64,000 bases of DNA. Source: Aurantiacibacter odishensis. GTDB lineage: Bacteria; Pseudomonadota; Alphaproteobacteria; Sphingomonadales; Sphingomonadaceae. The stretch covers positions 1 to 64,000 of the forward strand of contig NZ_QYOS01000017.1 in the NCBI RefSeq assembly GCF_003605195.1, in the 5' to 3' direction. The notes below the pieces were generated by a model. The model saw nothing but the letters and a program-made list of their open reading frames with translations, was not told where the DNA came from and made no database searches. The translations under genes and the position numbers were made by a program. Every line of letters starts with the position of its first letter. Within the stretch, counting starts at the first letter, position 1. Positions 52,293 to 62,449 of the stretch are shown here, piece by piece.

Positions 52293-53354
52293 ATGCCGGC
52301 ATTCTGGAGCGAACCCGACTGGGACGAACACGAGCGGGTCGAGGTAGTGCACGATCGCGCCAGTGGCCTTACCGCCATCATCGCACTTCATTCGACGCAC
52401 CTTGGTCCGGCCGCAGGCGGTACCCGATTCTGGCATTACGACGAGCCGGCAAAGGCGATGCGCGATGCGCTGCGCCTGTCGCGCGGGATGAGCTACAAGA
52501 ATGCCATGGCGGGCCTACCCATCGGTGGCGGCAAGGCCGTGGTGCTGCTCGACAAGGATGGCACGAAGACCGAGGCCATGCTCCACGCGTTCGGTGACGC
52601 GGTGGAAGCTCTGGGCGGTCGTTATGTTACGGCAGAAGACGTCGGCGCGAGCGAGGCGGACATGGTGGCGATCCACACCCGTACACAGCACGTTTGCGGT
52701 CTGCCTGCCGAAGACGGCGAGGCGGGCGGCGATCCCGGTCCGTTCACGGCGATGGGCATCTACCTCGGCATCAAGGCGGCTGTTGCGCACAAGTTGGGCA
52801 AGTCTTCCATGCAGGGCGTGCACGTGGCGGTGCAGGGCTGCGGATCGGTCGGCGGCGGCGTCGCCCGCCTGCTGGCGAATGACGGCGTGAATCTTACGCT
52901 CTCCGACATCGACCAGAATCGCGCCGCCGCCCTGGCGAGCGAACTGGGCGGAGAGTCCGTTTCCGCTGGCGATGTGATGAGCGTGTCGTGCGACGTTTTC
53001 AGCCCCAACGCTCTTGGCGCGATTATCGATGACGAAAGCATCGCCAAGCTGGATTGCGCAATTGTCGCGGGCGGTGCGAACAACCAGCTAGCGCGGCCTC
53101 ACCATGGCCAGCAGTTGCACGATCGGGGCATTCTCTATGCGCCGGACTACGTGATCAACGCGGGCGGCATCATCAATGTCAGCTACGAATACCTCTGCCG
53201 CCGTGAAGGCAAGCCGTGCAATCTCGACGATGTGAACGCGCGGATTGGGCAGATTCCGGGTCGCCTGCGCGAGATCTGGAAGGAGAGCGATGCCAGCGGA
53301 CGCCCCTCGAACGAGGTGGCCGATGCAATGGCGCAGAGGCTGATCGGGCGCTGA
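52293..53354 (+). CDS. Leucine/valine (Glu/Leu/Phe/Val) dehydrogenase
   Basis: NAD-dependent oxidative deaminase of branched-chain amino acids, 353 aa. The substrate domain has LGPAAGGTRFW, MSYKNAMAGLPIGGGKAV (catalytic lysines K69 and K81) and TAEDVGASEADM. The Rossmann domain has VAVQGCGSVGGGVARLL. C-terminal APDYVINAGGIINV is typical of leucine dehydrogenase. It lies 50 bp downstream of tRNA-His and upstream of the ccm genes, with 111 bp separating it from ccmC. Confidence 0.92.
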   Translation: MPAFWSEPDWDEHERVEVVHDRASGLTAIIALHSTHLGPAAGGTRFWHYDEPAKAMRDALRLSRGMSYKNAMAGLPIGGGKAVVLLDKDGTKTEAMLHAFGDAVEALGGRYVTAEDVGASEADMVAIHTRTQHVCGLPAEDGEAGGDPGPFTAMGIYLGIKAAVAHKLGKSSMQGVHVAVQGCGSVGGGVARLLANDGVNLTLSDIDQNRAAALASELGGESVSAGDVMSVSCDVFSPNALGAIIDDESIAKLDCAIVAGGANNQLARPHHGQQLHDRGILYAPDYVINAGGIINVSYEYLCRREGKPCNLDDVNARIGQIPGRLREIWKESDASGRPSNEVADAMAQRLIGR

Positions 53355-53465
53355 GCGGTAACTGATCGCGCGGGCGTACCAAATCCGGCAGAAACCTCCG
53401 GTTTTGCTTGTCCAAGCGGGCTGTCACTGTAAAAGGCACAGACAAAGAGTGACTTTGTCCGGAAC

Positions 53466-54200
53466 ATGCACGGCTTCGCCAATCCCACCCGCTTCCTGAA
53501 GATCGCCAAATGGCTCACCGTGCCCTTGCTGGTGAGCGGGCTGGTGCTCTCGCTCGGTGCCGTGCTGTGGGGGCTGACGCAGGTTCCGCCCGACCGCCTG
53601 ATGGGTGAGACAGTGCGAATCCTTTTCGTGCATGTGCCTGCCGCCTGGCTGGGCATGGGCGGCTGGACGGCGATTGCCATTGCCAGCCTTATGGAACTTG
53701 TCTGGCGGCACCCGTTGGCGGCCATCGCGGCGCGCGCTGCTGCCGTGCCTGGCGCAGTCTTCACTGCAATCTGCCTTGCCACCGGCTCCATCTGGGGGCG
53801 CCCTACTTGGGGCACTTGGTGGGTCTGGGACGGGCGTCTCACGTCCATGCTCGTGCTGCTGTTCCTCTATTTCGGCTACATCGCCCTGTCCTCCTCGCTG
53901 GCGCGGGAAGGGCAATCCAGCCGCATCGCCGCGATCTTCGGACTGGTGGGCGCGATCAACATCCCGATCATCAACCGTTCAGTCGTATGGTGGAATAGCC
54001 TGCATCAGCCTCCCAGCATCACCATGGGCGAAAGTGCCATTGATCCAGTTTTCCTCTGGCCGCTATTGATCGCAACGCTAGGCTTCTCGCTGCTGTTCGG
54101 CGGTGTGGTGCTGGCGCGAATGCGGGCGATCCTGGCCGATGTCCAAGCCGATGCTCGCTTGCGACGCAAAGCCTTGCAGGCAGAGGAGCTATCCGCGTGA
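53466..54200 (+). CDS. ccmC: Heme exporter/handling protein CcmC
   Basis: Integral membrane protein of 244 aa with six helices that loads heme onto CcmE in cytochrome c maturation. The heme-handling WWD motif is WGTWWVWDGRLT in a periplasmic loop, with flanking histidines in FVHVPAAW and LHQPPSI. The start at 53466 is ATG. The ABC transporter partners ccmA and ccmB are not in this window. Confidence 0.96.
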   Translation: MHGFANPTRFLKIAKWLTVPLLVSGLVLSLGAVLWGLTQVPPDRLMGETVRILFVHVPAAWLGMGGWTAIAIASLMELVWRHPLAAIAARAAAVPGAVFTAICLATGSIWGRPTWGTWWVWDGRLTSMLVLLFLYFGYIALSSSLAREGQSSRIAAIFGLVGAINIPIINRSVVWWNSLHQPPSITMGESAIDPVFLWPLLIATLGFSLLFGGVVLARMRAILADVQADARLRRKALQAEELSA

Positions 54201-54337
54201 GAGAGAGCCTCGACCAATGGCTGTTCGTCTACGCGGCGCTGGGCGTGACGCTTGTTGGCATGCTAGCGCTGGTTATAACTAGCTGGCTCGCCATGCGCCG
54301 AGCGGAAAGGCGGCGTGAGGAGACGCGTAGGAAATGA
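54197..54337 (+). CDS. ccmD: Heme exporter protein CcmD
   Basis: A 46-aa single-span membrane protein: residues RESLDQWLFVYAALGVTLVG then MLALVITSWLAMRRAERRR, ending in a strongly basic cytoplasmic tail. It starts with GTG overlapping the ccmC stop (GTGA) and its stop overlaps the ccmE start (ATGA). CcmD helps release holo-CcmE from CcmABC. Position, size and topology are diagnostic. Confidence 0.9.
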   Translation: MRESLDQWLFVYAALGVTLVGMLALVITSWLAMRRAERRREETRRK

Positions 54338-54807
54338 GCGATAACGCTTCACGAGGGTTGAAGCCCAAGCACCAGCGCCTTGTGTTGGTGGTGATTGCCC
54401 TTGTCGCCATCGTCGGCGCCGGGTTCCTGGCGGCCTACGCGCTGAGCAACCAGGCGAGCTACTTCTACGTTCCTGCCGATATCGAGGCAGATCCACCCGA
54501 GGCAGGGCAGGCCATCCGCCTTGGCGGCATGGTGGAGAACGGCTCGATCAACACCGCCGCCGACGGTGTGACGGTGGAATTCGTTGTGCAGGACGGGCAG
54601 GCACGCGTTCCCGTCAGCTACACCGGCATCGTGCCTGCGCTGTTCGTGGAAGGGTCGGGCGTGGTCGCCGAAGGGGCGATGCGGGCCGATGGCGTCTTCA
54701 TCGCCGATAACCTGCTGGCCAAGCACGACGAGAATTACATGCCGCGCGAACTTGAAGGCATGAGCAGCGCGGAGCTGCGCGAGGAACTGCAAGAGAGCAT
54801 CGAATGA
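54334..54807 (+). CDS. ccmE: Cytochrome c-type biogenesis heme chaperone CcmE
   Basis: Periplasmic heme chaperone of 157 aa, anchored by an N-terminal helix (RLVLVVIALVAIVGAGFLAA). The OB-fold domain has GGMVENGSIN and FVVQDGQARVPVSY. The covalent heme-binding histidine is in LLAKHDENYMP. It is tightly overlapped by ccmD and ccmF. Confidence 0.96.
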   Translation: MSDNASRGLKPKHQRLVLVVIALVAIVGAGFLAAYALSNQASYFYVPADIEADPPEAGQAIRLGGMVENGSINTAADGVTVEFVVQDGQARVPVSYTGIVPALFVEGSGVVAEGAMRADGVFIADNLLAKHDENYMPRELEGMSSAELREELQESIE

Positions 54808-56771
54808 TCGCCGAGATCGGCCTTGCTGCCCTGTGGCTTGCGGCTGCCCTCGCCGTGTTGCAGCTGATCGGCGGTTTCGTTGGCGCGCGTAACGAAAGCA
54901 GCGAGCTGACCGCCCTCGTGCGTCCCGCAGCGGTGTTGCAGGGCCTGCTTTGCGCCGTGTCATTCCTTGCGCTGGTCTATGCCTTTGCCGTCACCGACCT
55001 TTCGGTGAAGCTAGTCGCGACGCATTCCCATTCGATGAAGCCGATGGCGTTCAAGTTGTCGGGCGCATGGGCGAACCATGAAGGTTCCATGCTGCTGTGG
55101 ATCGCCATCATGGCGTTTGCCGGTGGTTTGATTGCCTTTATCGAGCGCCGCTTGCCCGAAAAGACGATGATGGCGACGCTTGGCACGCAGGCATTCGTCG
55201 GCATCGGTTTCTATCTCTTCATCTTGCTGTCCTCGAACCCGTTCGAACGGCTTTCGCCCGTGCCGATGGAGGGCAATGGCCTCAATCCACTGTTGCAGGA
55301 TATGGGCGTCTCCTTCCACCCGCCCACTCTGTACATCGGATACGTCGGGCTTTCGATCGCCTTCAGCTTCGCGCTTGGTGCATTGCTGACGCGCAATGTG
55401 ACGCCCGAGTTCGCGCGCGTGATGCGTCCGTGGGTGCTGGGGGCCTGGATTTTCCTCACCATCGGCATCACCGCCGGGTCCTATTGGGCCTATTACGAGC
55501 TTGGCTGGGGTGGCTGGTGGTTCTGGGACCCGGTGGAGAATGCCTCGCTCATGCCATGGCTGGCGGCAACCGCGCTGCTGCATTCCGCCAGCGTGCTGGC
55601 CGCGCGCGATGCCTTGCGCACGTGGACGATCATGCTGGGCGTCGTCGCCTTTTCCATGAGCATGGTGGGCACGTTCCTCGTGCGTTCGGGCATTCTCACC
55701 TCGGTCCATGCCTTTGCCGTCGATCCGGAGCGCGGCAGTTTCATCCTGGCGCTACTGGCGTTGTATATTGGCGGGGCGCTGATTGTCTTTGCGCTGCGCG
55801 CCAACACCATCGCCGAAGGGGAGCGGTTCTCGCTGCTCAGCCGTGAAGGCGCGCTGGTGGTCAACAACGTCGCGCTTTCCGCCATTCTCGGCATCGTGCT
55901 GCTCGGTACGCTCTATCCGTTGCTGACCGAGGCTTTCGACGTGCGCGTGTCCGTGGGGCCGCCCTATTTCGACCCGGTGAGCGCGATCTTTTTCCTGCCG
56001 ATGCTGGCGATCCTTGCTGTCGGCCCGCTGCTGCGCTGGCGAAAAGACAGTTTTGATCGGATCAGGTTGCCGGTGATTATCATATCCGTTGTGACTGTAG
56101 CCGTACTGGCGCTTGTGCTGGCGCTGTCGGATATTGGAGTCTTGCCGCTGCTCGGGATGGCGATGTCTGTCGGTGTTGCCGTGGCCAGTTTCATGCCGTT
56201 GCGTGGCCGTGCGATCCGCCGCGTGCCGCTGGCCGTGTGGGGCATGTGCATCGCGCACTTCGGCGTCGCCGTCGGTCTGTTCGGGATCGCCGCGGACACG
56301 GCCTACCAGAAGGAACGACTCGTCGCCGCCAGCCCCGGAGACACGGTGGACATCGGCCCCTGGGAAGCGACGCTGGCCTCGATCAGTCCCGTGGCCGGTC
56401 CGAACTGGACCGCTATGCAGGGGGACATCTTCGTGTCCTACGAAGGCGGACCCGCCACGGAAACCTTCCCGCAGGCCCGCAGCTTCTGGGCGCCGCAGGG
56501 CGAAACCAGCGAAGTGGCACTCGTCACGCGCTGGAACGGCCAGCTCTACGTGGCGCTCGGCAACATGGCCGAGGATGGGCGCTGGCAATTGCGGCTGTGG
56601 TGGAAGCCTTTCGTCACCTGGATCTGGTACGGCGGACTGCTGATCGCTCTTGGCGGTGCGCTGGCGCTGGTGGGCCGTGTGGTGGGCGACGTGCGCCGCC
56701 GGTCGGCTACGCAGCGCGGCGAGGAGCGCCGGGCCGAGGAAGCTGCCCTTGTCGCGGAGCCTGCCGAATGA
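54804..56771 (+). CDS. ccmF: Heme lyase CcmF
   Basis: Large membrane subunit of the cytochrome c heme ligation complex, 655 aa, about 14 helices. The WWD domain is WGGWWFWDPVENASLMPW; nearby histidines are in SHSMKPMAFKL and VSFHPPTLYIG. Part of the operon ccmCDEFGHI; start and stop overlap their neighbours. Confidence 0.96.
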   Translation: MIAEIGLAALWLAAALAVLQLIGGFVGARNESSELTALVRPAAVLQGLLCAVSFLALVYAFAVTDLSVKLVATHSHSMKPMAFKLSGAWANHEGSMLLWIAIMAFAGGLIAFIERRLPEKTMMATLGTQAFVGIGFYLFILLSSNPFERLSPVPMEGNGLNPLLQDMGVSFHPPTLYIGYVGLSIAFSFALGALLTRNVTPEFARVMRPWVLGAWIFLTIGITAGSYWAYYELGWGGWWFWDPVENASLMPWLAATALLHSASVLAARDALRTWTIMLGVVAFSMSMVGTFLVRSGILTSVHAFAVDPERGSFILALLALYIGGALIVFALRANTIAEGERFSLLSREGALVVNNVALSAILGIVLLGTLYPLLTEAFDVRVSVGPPYFDPVSAIFFLPMLAILAVGPLLRWRKDSFDRIRLPVIIISVVTVAVLALVLALSDIGVLPLLGMAMSVGVAVASFMPLRGRAIRRVPLAVWGMCIAHFGVAVGLFGIAADTAYQKERLVAASPGDTVDIGPWEATLASISPVAGPNWTAMQGDIFVSYEGGPATETFPQARSFWAPQGETSEVALVTRWNGQLYVALGNMAEDGRWQLRLWWKPFVTWIWYGGLLIALGGALALVGRVVGDVRRRSATQRGEERRAEEAALVAEPAE

Positions 56772-57304
56772 AACGCTTGCGGTATTCACTTTGGATCATT
56801 GTCGGCATTGCCTCCGCGCTGTTCGGCCTGTTCGCTTACCAGTTGACCCAGCCGAAGGACGAGTTCGTCCAGTCCGCCATGGTGGGCGAGCCGATGCCGG
56901 ACTTCGAACTCCCGCCAGCGGTTCCAGCCCGTCCGGGCCTTTCCCGCGCCGACCTTGCCGATGGAGAGGCAAAGCTTCTCAATGTTTTCGCTAGCTGGTG
57001 CATCCCGTGCGCGGCCGAAGCCCCGCAACTCGAAGCGCTGGAGCGCAGCGGGGCGAACATTGTCGCCGTCGCCATTCGTGACCGGCCTGAGGACGTCGAA
57101 CGGTTCCTGTCGGTCTACGGCAATCCCTTCACCCGCATCGGGCGCGACGATATCTCCGAAGTCCAGCTTGCCATTGGTTCGAGCGGTGTGCCGGAAACTT
57201 TCGTGATCGATGGCGACGGCGTCATCACGTATCAGCACATTGGCGACATTCGCGAGAATGACGTGCCCAAGCTGCTCGAAGAATTGCGCAAGGCGCAGTC
57301 CTGA
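56768..57304 (+). CDS. ccmG: Thiol:disulfide interchange protein CcmG/DsbE
   Basis: Membrane-tethered thioredoxin-like protein of 178 aa that keeps apocytochrome CxxCH motifs reduced. An N-terminal anchor (LWIIVGIASALFGLFAY) is followed by the thioredoxin fold with NVFASWCIPCAAEAPQ (CIPC active site) and GVPETFVIDGDG (cis-proline). Its last base overlaps the ccmH start. Confidence 0.95.
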   Translation: MKRLRYSLWIIVGIASALFGLFAYQLTQPKDEFVQSAMVGEPMPDFELPPAVPARPGLSRADLADGEAKLLNVFASWCIPCAAEAPQLEALERSGANIVAVAIRDRPEDVERFLSVYGNPFTRIGRDDISEVQLAIGSSGVPETFVIDGDGVITYQHIGDIRENDVPKLLEELRKAQS

Positions 57305-57738
57305 TGCGTTGGCTTCTCCCCATCCTCGCCGCTTTCGCGCTGTTACAACCCGCTGCCGCGCAGGATCGGATGCCGCCCGCGCCCTATGCCTACACGCAGC
57401 TTGAAGACCCTGCCCTCGAGGAGCAGGCGCGCGAGTTGATGCACACGCTGCGCTGCCTGAAGTGCCAGAGCCAGTCGATTGCCGACAGCGATGCGCCGAT
57501 GGCCGGCGACATGCGCCACCAGGTCCGCAGCCGTATCGCGGCCGGAGAGAGCCCTGATGAGGTCCGCAACTGGCTGGTCTCGCGTTACGGAGACTACGTG
57601 AGTTACGAGCCGCAGGTCAGTTCGACCACCTGGCCGCTGTTCGCTATTCCCATTGTATTGCTGCTGCTGGCCGGAACAGTGTTGCTGCGCCGGATCGGGC
57701 GGCCCACCGATACGGCGGACGAGGGCGAGAGCGCATGA
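57304..57738 (+). CDS. ccmH: Cytochrome c-type biogenesis protein CcmH
   Basis: Protein of 144 aa with signal peptide and one C-terminal membrane helix (WPLFAIPIVLLLLAGTVLL). Active-site motif LRCLKCQSQSIADSDAPMA, with the conserved LRCxxC. It hands apocytochrome to CcmF. It is separate from the TPR part, which is the next gene (alphaproteobacterial split CycL/CycH form). Confidence 0.94.
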   Translation: MRWLLPILAAFALLQPAAAQDRMPPAPYAYTQLEDPALEEQARELMHTLRCLKCQSQSIADSDAPMAGDMRHQVRSRIAAGESPDEVRNWLVSRYGDYVSYEPQVSSTTWPLFAIPIVLLLLAGTVLLRRIGRPTDTADEGESA

Positions 57739-58424
57739 CCTGGCTAGCGGTGATCGCGCTTGCCGTGGCGACTTTCGCCATCGCTGCATTCGGCTTCGGC
57801 CTGTCTAAGGGATTGTGGACCAGTCTTGCCGCCGCACTCGGCTTCGGCTTGGCGGGATATGCCTTGCAAGCCAGCCCGGAAATGGCCGCCGCGCCGAAAT
57901 CTGCCGTCGCCGACCAGGGGGAGCAGGAATTCGATATTGTGGAAGCACGGCGCGAGTTCGTCAGCCTGTCGGACCGGTCCGGCAGTCCCATGCTGGTTAC
58001 GTCGGATGCCATGGCGCGGCGCGGTCGATATGCCGATGCCGCGCAGATGCTGGAGGGCGTGACGCGGCAGAACCCGCAGGATTTCGAAGCCTGGCTGGCG
58101 CAGGCGATTGCCCTTGCTGAACATGCCGACGGTAACCTGTCGCAAGCCTCGCTCTACGCATTTCAGCGCGCCGCGAATGTGAAACCCGAAAACCTCGCGC
58201 CCGGCTATTTCCTTGGGGTCTCGCTGATCCGGCAGGGACGGCTGATGGAAGCGCAACAGGTCTGGCGGGAAACGCTGGAGAATTCGCCGGAAGATGCCGA
58301 GGGCAGGGCCGGTGTGGCAGATCGCCTGGCTCGCCTCGATGTCATGTTGGGGGCGATGCAAGCAGGACAGATGACGATGCCACCGGCAGCCGGCCCCGCC
58401 GCTCCCGCACAGAGCGGCGATTAA
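57735..58424 (+). CDS. CcmI/CycH-like TPR protein of cytochrome c maturation
   Basis: Protein of 229 aa: two N-terminal helices (WLAVIALAVATFAIAAFGFG and LAAALGFGLAGYALQAS) and a periplasmic TPR domain (about 90-205, GRYADAAQMLEGVTRQNPQD, LAPGYFLGVSLIRQGRLMEA). It is expected to chaperone apocytochrome c and present it to CcmF/H. It is shorter than Rhodobacter CcmI. It overlaps ccmH by four bases and ends the operon. Confidence 0.85.
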   Translation: MTWLAVIALAVATFAIAAFGFGLSKGLWTSLAAALGFGLAGYALQASPEMAAAPKSAVADQGEQEFDIVEARREFVSLSDRSGSPMLVTSDAMARRGRYADAAQMLEGVTRQNPQDFEAWLAQAIALAEHADGNLSQASLYAFQRAANVKPENLAPGYFLGVSLIRQGRLMEAQQVWRETLENSPEDAEGRAGVADRLARLDVMLGAMQAGQMTMPPAAGPAAPAQSGD

Positions 58425-58515
58425 TGTTGCACTGCATCATGTTGCCGTGGGCGCGGACTGCTGCTAACGCGCCCGCTTCGCCGTTATAAACGGGTCACAT
58501 GGGCTGAAAATCCAT

Positions 58516-60408
58516 ATGAGCGCTACCGGACAAGACCGGGATTCTGCCAAGCTAAAACTCGCCGCGGGTGCCATTGGCATCGTTTTCGGCGATATCGGCA
58601 CGTCCCCGCTCTACGCTTTCCGCGAAACCTTCCGCGGCGCGCACAGCCTGCCGATCGACGATCTGCACGTGCTTGGCGTGGTCAGCCTGATCTTCTGGTC
58701 GATGACGCTCGTCGTGGCGATCCAGTACGTCACCATCCTGATGCGAGCGGACAACAACGGGCAGGGCGGCAGCCTCGCTCTCGTCGCGCTGCTTTCGCGC
58801 AATATCGGCAAGACCAGTTATGGCTGGCTGGTCGTGTTGCTCGGCGTTTTCGCGACGGCGCTGTTCTATGGCGACTCGATGATCACGCCCGCCATCTCGG
58901 TGCTCTCCGCAGTGGAGGGTCTGACGGTGGTAAACAACGAACTGGACCGGTGGGTCATTCCTATCGCGCTCGTATTGCTGGTTGGCCTGTTCGTGCTCCA
59001 AAAGCGCGGCACAGCCAAGGTCGGCGCGTTGTTTGCGCCGGTGATGATCCTGTATTTCACGACCATTGCGCTGCTCGGTATCGTGCAGATCTTCGACACA
59101 CCGCAAATCCTGTGGGCGCTCAACCCCTGGTACGCGGTCCAGTTCTTTATCGTCGACAAGTGGTTCGCCTTCCTCGCTCTTGGCTCGGTCGTGCTGGCCG
59201 TGACGGGAGCGGAAGCATTGTATTCCGACATGGGCCATTTCGGGCGCGGTCCGATGAAGCTGTCGTGGTTCGGCTTCGTCATGCCCTGCCTGCTGATCAA
59301 CTACTTCGGACAAGGCGCAATGATCATCGGCCTGCCCGACGCGGCGGCGGAAGAGGCGATCATGAGCCCGTTCTTCTTCCTCGCCCCCGAAGCCTACCGC
59401 CTGCCGCTGGTGATCCTGGCCACCTGCGCCACTTTCATCGCCAGCCAGGCGGTGATTTCCGGCGCGTTCTCGATCACGCACCAGGCCATTCAGCTTGGCT
59501 TCGTGCCGCGCCTCTCGATCCGGCATACGAGTGACGAGCATTCCGGCCAGATCTACATTCCCGTCATCAACTGGGCGCTGATGGTGGCCGTGATTCTGCT
59601 GGTCCTCACGTTCCAGAACTCGTCGAACCTGGCCAGTGCCTATGGTATCGCGGTGACGGGCGCAGTGACGATCGACACGCTGCTGATGGCTGTGCTGTTT
59701 ATCGGCGTATGGAAATGGCCCAAGTGGCTTGCCATTCCGGTCGTGCTGCTGTTCCTTATCGTGGACGGCGCCTACTTCGCTGCCAACCTTACGAAGGTGC
59801 CGGACGGCGGGTGGTTCCCGCTGCTGGTGGGCGGTATCGCCTTCACTCTGCTGACAACGTGGGCGAAGGGTCGCCAACTCATGCGGCAGCGTATGACGGA
59901 GGCGGGCCTGCCGCTGGATATCTTCGCCAAGTCCGCCCGCGGCAGCACGGCGCGCGTGCCGGGCACGGCAATTTTCATGAATTCCGGCAGCAAGGGCACG
60001 CCATCGGCGCTGTTACACAACATCAAGCACAACAAGGTGCTGCACGAGCGGGTGATCGTGCTGACCGTCCTGATAGGGGATGTCCCCTATGTGCCCGAGG
60101 AAGAGCGATGTAGCATTGAGGAACTGGGCGACGGGTTCTTCCGTGTCATCCTGCATTACGGTTTCATGCAGGAGACCGATGTCCCGGCGGCGCTCAAGCG
60201 GCGCGAGATGTGCGGCGGCCCGTTCGACATGATGCAAACCAGTTTCTTCCTCAGTCGGCAAACGCTGCTTTCGGCGGACAATCCGGGCATGATGGTCTGG
60301 CGCGAGAAGCTGTTCGCCTGGATGATGCGCAATGCGGCAACGCCGATGGAGTTCTTCCGCCTGCCGACGAACCGCGTGGTGGAGCTGGGCAGCCAGGTCG
60401 AGATTTGA
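58516..60408 (+). CDS. kup: Potassium uptake protein Kup
   Basis: Proton-coupled potassium transporter, 630 aa, with 12 helices and a cytoplasmic C-terminal domain. Motifs: [19 protein letters not shown] at the start, [37 protein letters not shown] and [13 protein letters not shown]-type [15 protein letters not shown] at the end. It lies between the ccm operon and an APC permease. Confidence 0.96.
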   Translation: MSATGQDRDSAKLKLAAGAIGIVFGDIGTSPLYAFRETFRGAHSLPIDDLHVLGVVSLIFWSMTLVVAIQYVTILMRADNNGQGGSLALVALLSRNIGKTSYGWLVVLLGVFATALFYGDSMITPAISVLSAVEGLTVVNNELDRWVIPIALVLLVGLFVLQKRGTAKVGALFAPVMILYFTTIALLGIVQIFDTPQILWALNPWYAVQFFIVDKWFAFLALGSVVLAVTGAEALYSDMGHFGRGPMKLSWFGFVMPCLLINYFGQGAMIIGLPDAAAEEAIMSPFFFLAPEAYRLPLVILATCATFIASQAVISGAFSITHQAIQLGFVPRLSIRHTSDEHSGQIYIPVINWALMVAVILLVLTFQNSSNLASAYGIAVTGAVTIDTLLMAVLFIGVWKWPKWLAIPVVLLFLIVDGAYFAANLTKVPDGGWFPLLVGGIAFTLLTTWAKGRQLMRQRMTEAGLPLDIFAKSARGSTARVPGTAIFMNSGSKGTPSALLHNIKHNKVLHERVIVLTVLIGDVPYVPEEERCSIEELGDGFFRVILHYGFMQETDVPAALKRREMCGGPFDMMQTSFFLSRQTLLSADNPGMMVWREKLFAWMMRNAATPMEFFRLPTNRVVELGSQVEI

Positions 60409-60482
60409 CGGTTTGTCCGGTCTGACATAGCTTCCGGGCTTCGGCGCCGCTTCTCCGCTGCGCCGGATGCCGGGGGGCAGCC

Positions 60483-61772
60483 ATGAATAGATCTGAACGG
60501 GAGCAACCGCTCGGCTTGCTGATGAGCCTATCGCTCGTCATCGGGACCATGATTGGCGGCGGGATTTACGTCCTGCCGACATCCCTCGCACCGCTTGGAT
60601 GGAACGCGACGCTGGGGTGGCTGATCTGCGGCGCGGGGGCCTTGTGCCTCGCAGCCAGCTTCCGCTTCCTGGTCGACGGAACAGGGGAGGGCATCCAGCA
60701 CAACATAGAGCGCGTGATCGGCGAGATATCGGGTTTCCTTGCCGTCTTTGCCTATTTCGCGGCCGGATTTACTTCGATTGCAGCCTTGGTGATCGCGGGC
60801 GGTTCGATCATCGTCAATCTGACCGGCGTTGGCGATGGTGATTTCTACGGGGTGATCGCGTCGCTGGTGCTGCTGGCGCTAATTACCGGCGTGAACCTGG
60901 TCAGCACGCGTTCGGCCGGGCGGTTGCAGGTGGCCTCGGTGGCAGTCAAGGTCGTGCCTCTCCTGCTCGTGGTCGTCACCGTCGGCGCATTGCTCATGAT
61001 GGACACGCTCGAAACCAAGGCTGTCGCGCCCGCGCCCATCAATTTCGACAATATCGCGGCCGCCGTGGCCCTGACGCTGTTTCCGCTCCTGGGGTTCGAG
61101 GCAGCGACGATTCCGGTCAACAAGATCCGCAATCCTCGGCGCAACATTCCCATCGCGATGATCGGCGGCACGCTTTTCGTCGTGGTGCTTTACCTTCTGG
61201 CGACGACGGGTCTGATGGTGATCATGTCGTCGAACGAGATCGCACAATCCAGCTCACCTGTATCGGATGCTCTGGCCATGATTTACGGGCCGGTTCTGGG
61301 CACCGTTGTCGCACTGTGCATCATGGTGAGCGTGACGGGATGCGCGAACGGATTGGTTCTGATCGGAGCGGATTGCACCTATTCGATGGCCTTGCGCCGC
61401 GAAGTGCCCTTGCTGTTCGCGGATACGAACCAGCACGGCGTTCCTCACTGGGGCGTAATCCTGCAAGCGGCGGGCGCGGCAGTGCTTATCCTTCTTAACT
61501 CCTCTCGCGGGATGTCCGGGATATTCACGTTCCTGGCGCTGCTGACGACGGGAGGGGTGCTGGTTTTCTACATTCTCGGGTTGGTCGCCGTGTTCAAGGA
61601 GAATCGCAGTCCAGCGCACTTGCCGGTGCTGATCGTGGGATTGGCCTTCGCCTGCTTCGCCGTCTACGGCTCCGGGCTGGAAACCAGCCTCTGGGTGCTG
61701 GCCCTGCTGGCAATCGGCCTGCTCACGCGGTGGATGTGCCGCCGCTCGGTGAAAGCAGTGCCAGCAGGCTGA
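60483..61772 (+). CDS. Amino acid/polyamine permease, APC superfamily
   Basis: Membrane transporter of 429 aa with 12 predicted helices. The first helix carries the substrate-binding GTMIGGGIYVLP unwinding motif of APC antiporters. The sequence LFPLLGFEAATIPVNKIRNP (helix 6 region, with F-x-G-F-E-A) is also typical. Substrate and direction are not predictable; AdiC-like antiporters are among relatives. CCGGGGGGCAGCC precedes the ATG. Confidence 0.85.
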   Translation: MNRSEREQPLGLLMSLSLVIGTMIGGGIYVLPTSLAPLGWNATLGWLICGAGALCLAASFRFLVDGTGEGIQHNIERVIGEISGFLAVFAYFAAGFTSIAALVIAGGSIIVNLTGVGDGDFYGVIASLVLLALITGVNLVSTRSAGRLQVASVAVKVVPLLLVVVTVGALLMMDTLETKAVAPAPINFDNIAAAVALTLFPLLGFEAATIPVNKIRNPRRNIPIAMIGGTLFVVVLYLLATTGLMVIMSSNEIAQSSSPVSDALAMIYGPVLGTVVALCIMVSVTGCANGLVLIGADCTYSMALRREVPLLFADTNQHGVPHWGVILQAAGAAVLILLNSSRGMSGIFTFLALLTTGGVLVFYILGLVAVFKENRSPAHLPVLIVGLAFACFAVYGSGLETSLWVLALLAIGLLTRWMCRRSVKAVPAG

Positions 61773-61777
61773 CGCGC

Positions 61778-62449
61778 CTATTCGGTTCTAGGAGGATCCT
61801 GAAGCACTTCTTCCTTGTCTTCCACGTTCAGCCCGTGGCGCATCAGCATCGGCACCTGCGTGAAAGTGAACAGGAACGTGAGTGGCAGGAACAGCCAGAG
61901 CTTCGCGGCCAGCCAAGTCTCGAAGCTGACCATGAAGATGAGCGCCGTGTTCAGCGCCGCCAGCACGATGAAGAAAAGGCCCCAGTTGCGTGAAAGCTTC
62001 AGCCAGCCTTCGTCGGTCAAACCTTCGAAAGCGGCTTCCAGCAGTATCTTCAGCAGCGATTTGCCCTTGGCATAGCCGACGAGCAGCACCGCGGAGAACA
62101 GCACGTAGATGATGGTCGGCTTCCACTGGATGAAGCGCTCGTCCTGGAAATAGATCGTCAGCGCGCCGAAGCCGACGATCATGGCTGTCGACAGCCACAG
62201 CATCGGGCTTACCCTGCCCAGTCGCCACTTGCTGACAGCTAACGCGACGACAGCCGCGATGATGAAGGCGCCGGTGCCGCGAATGACGGCAAAGATTTCC
62301 CCGGCGGTATCGTCGCCGGCGTTCTCGGGCGAATAGAACTTGTAGACCAGGAAGAAGACCAGGAGCGGCCCGTAATCGACGGCGACGTTGAGCCAGCCCG
62401 ACTTGGGCTTTTCCGTTGCAGCGGCCTGTTTGGGTGCTTCGGTCGTCAT
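61778..62449 (-). CDS. yciB: Inner membrane-spanning protein YciB (septation protein A family)
   Basis: Protein of 223 aa with five to six helices: LNVAVDYGPLLVFFLVYKFY, FIIAAVVALAVSKW, WKPTIIYVLFSAVLLVG, NWGLFFIVLAALNTALIFMV and WLFLPLTFLFTFTQVPML. YciB affects envelope and septum function. The ATG overlaps the ftsY stop (ATGA). The mtaB-ftsY-yciB order is the alphaproteobacterial norm. Confidence 0.93.
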   Translation of the reverse strand: MTTEAPKQAAATEKPKSGWLNVAVDYGPLLVFFLVYKFYSPENAGDDTAGEIFAVIRGTGAFIIAAVVALAVSKWRLGRVSPMLWLSTAMIVGFGALTIYFQDERFIQWKPTIIYVLFSAVLLVGYAKGKSLLKILLEAAFEGLTDEGWLKLSRNWGLFFIVLAALNTALIFMVSFETWLAAKLWLFLPLTFLFTFTQVPMLMRHGLNVEDKEEVLQDPPRTE

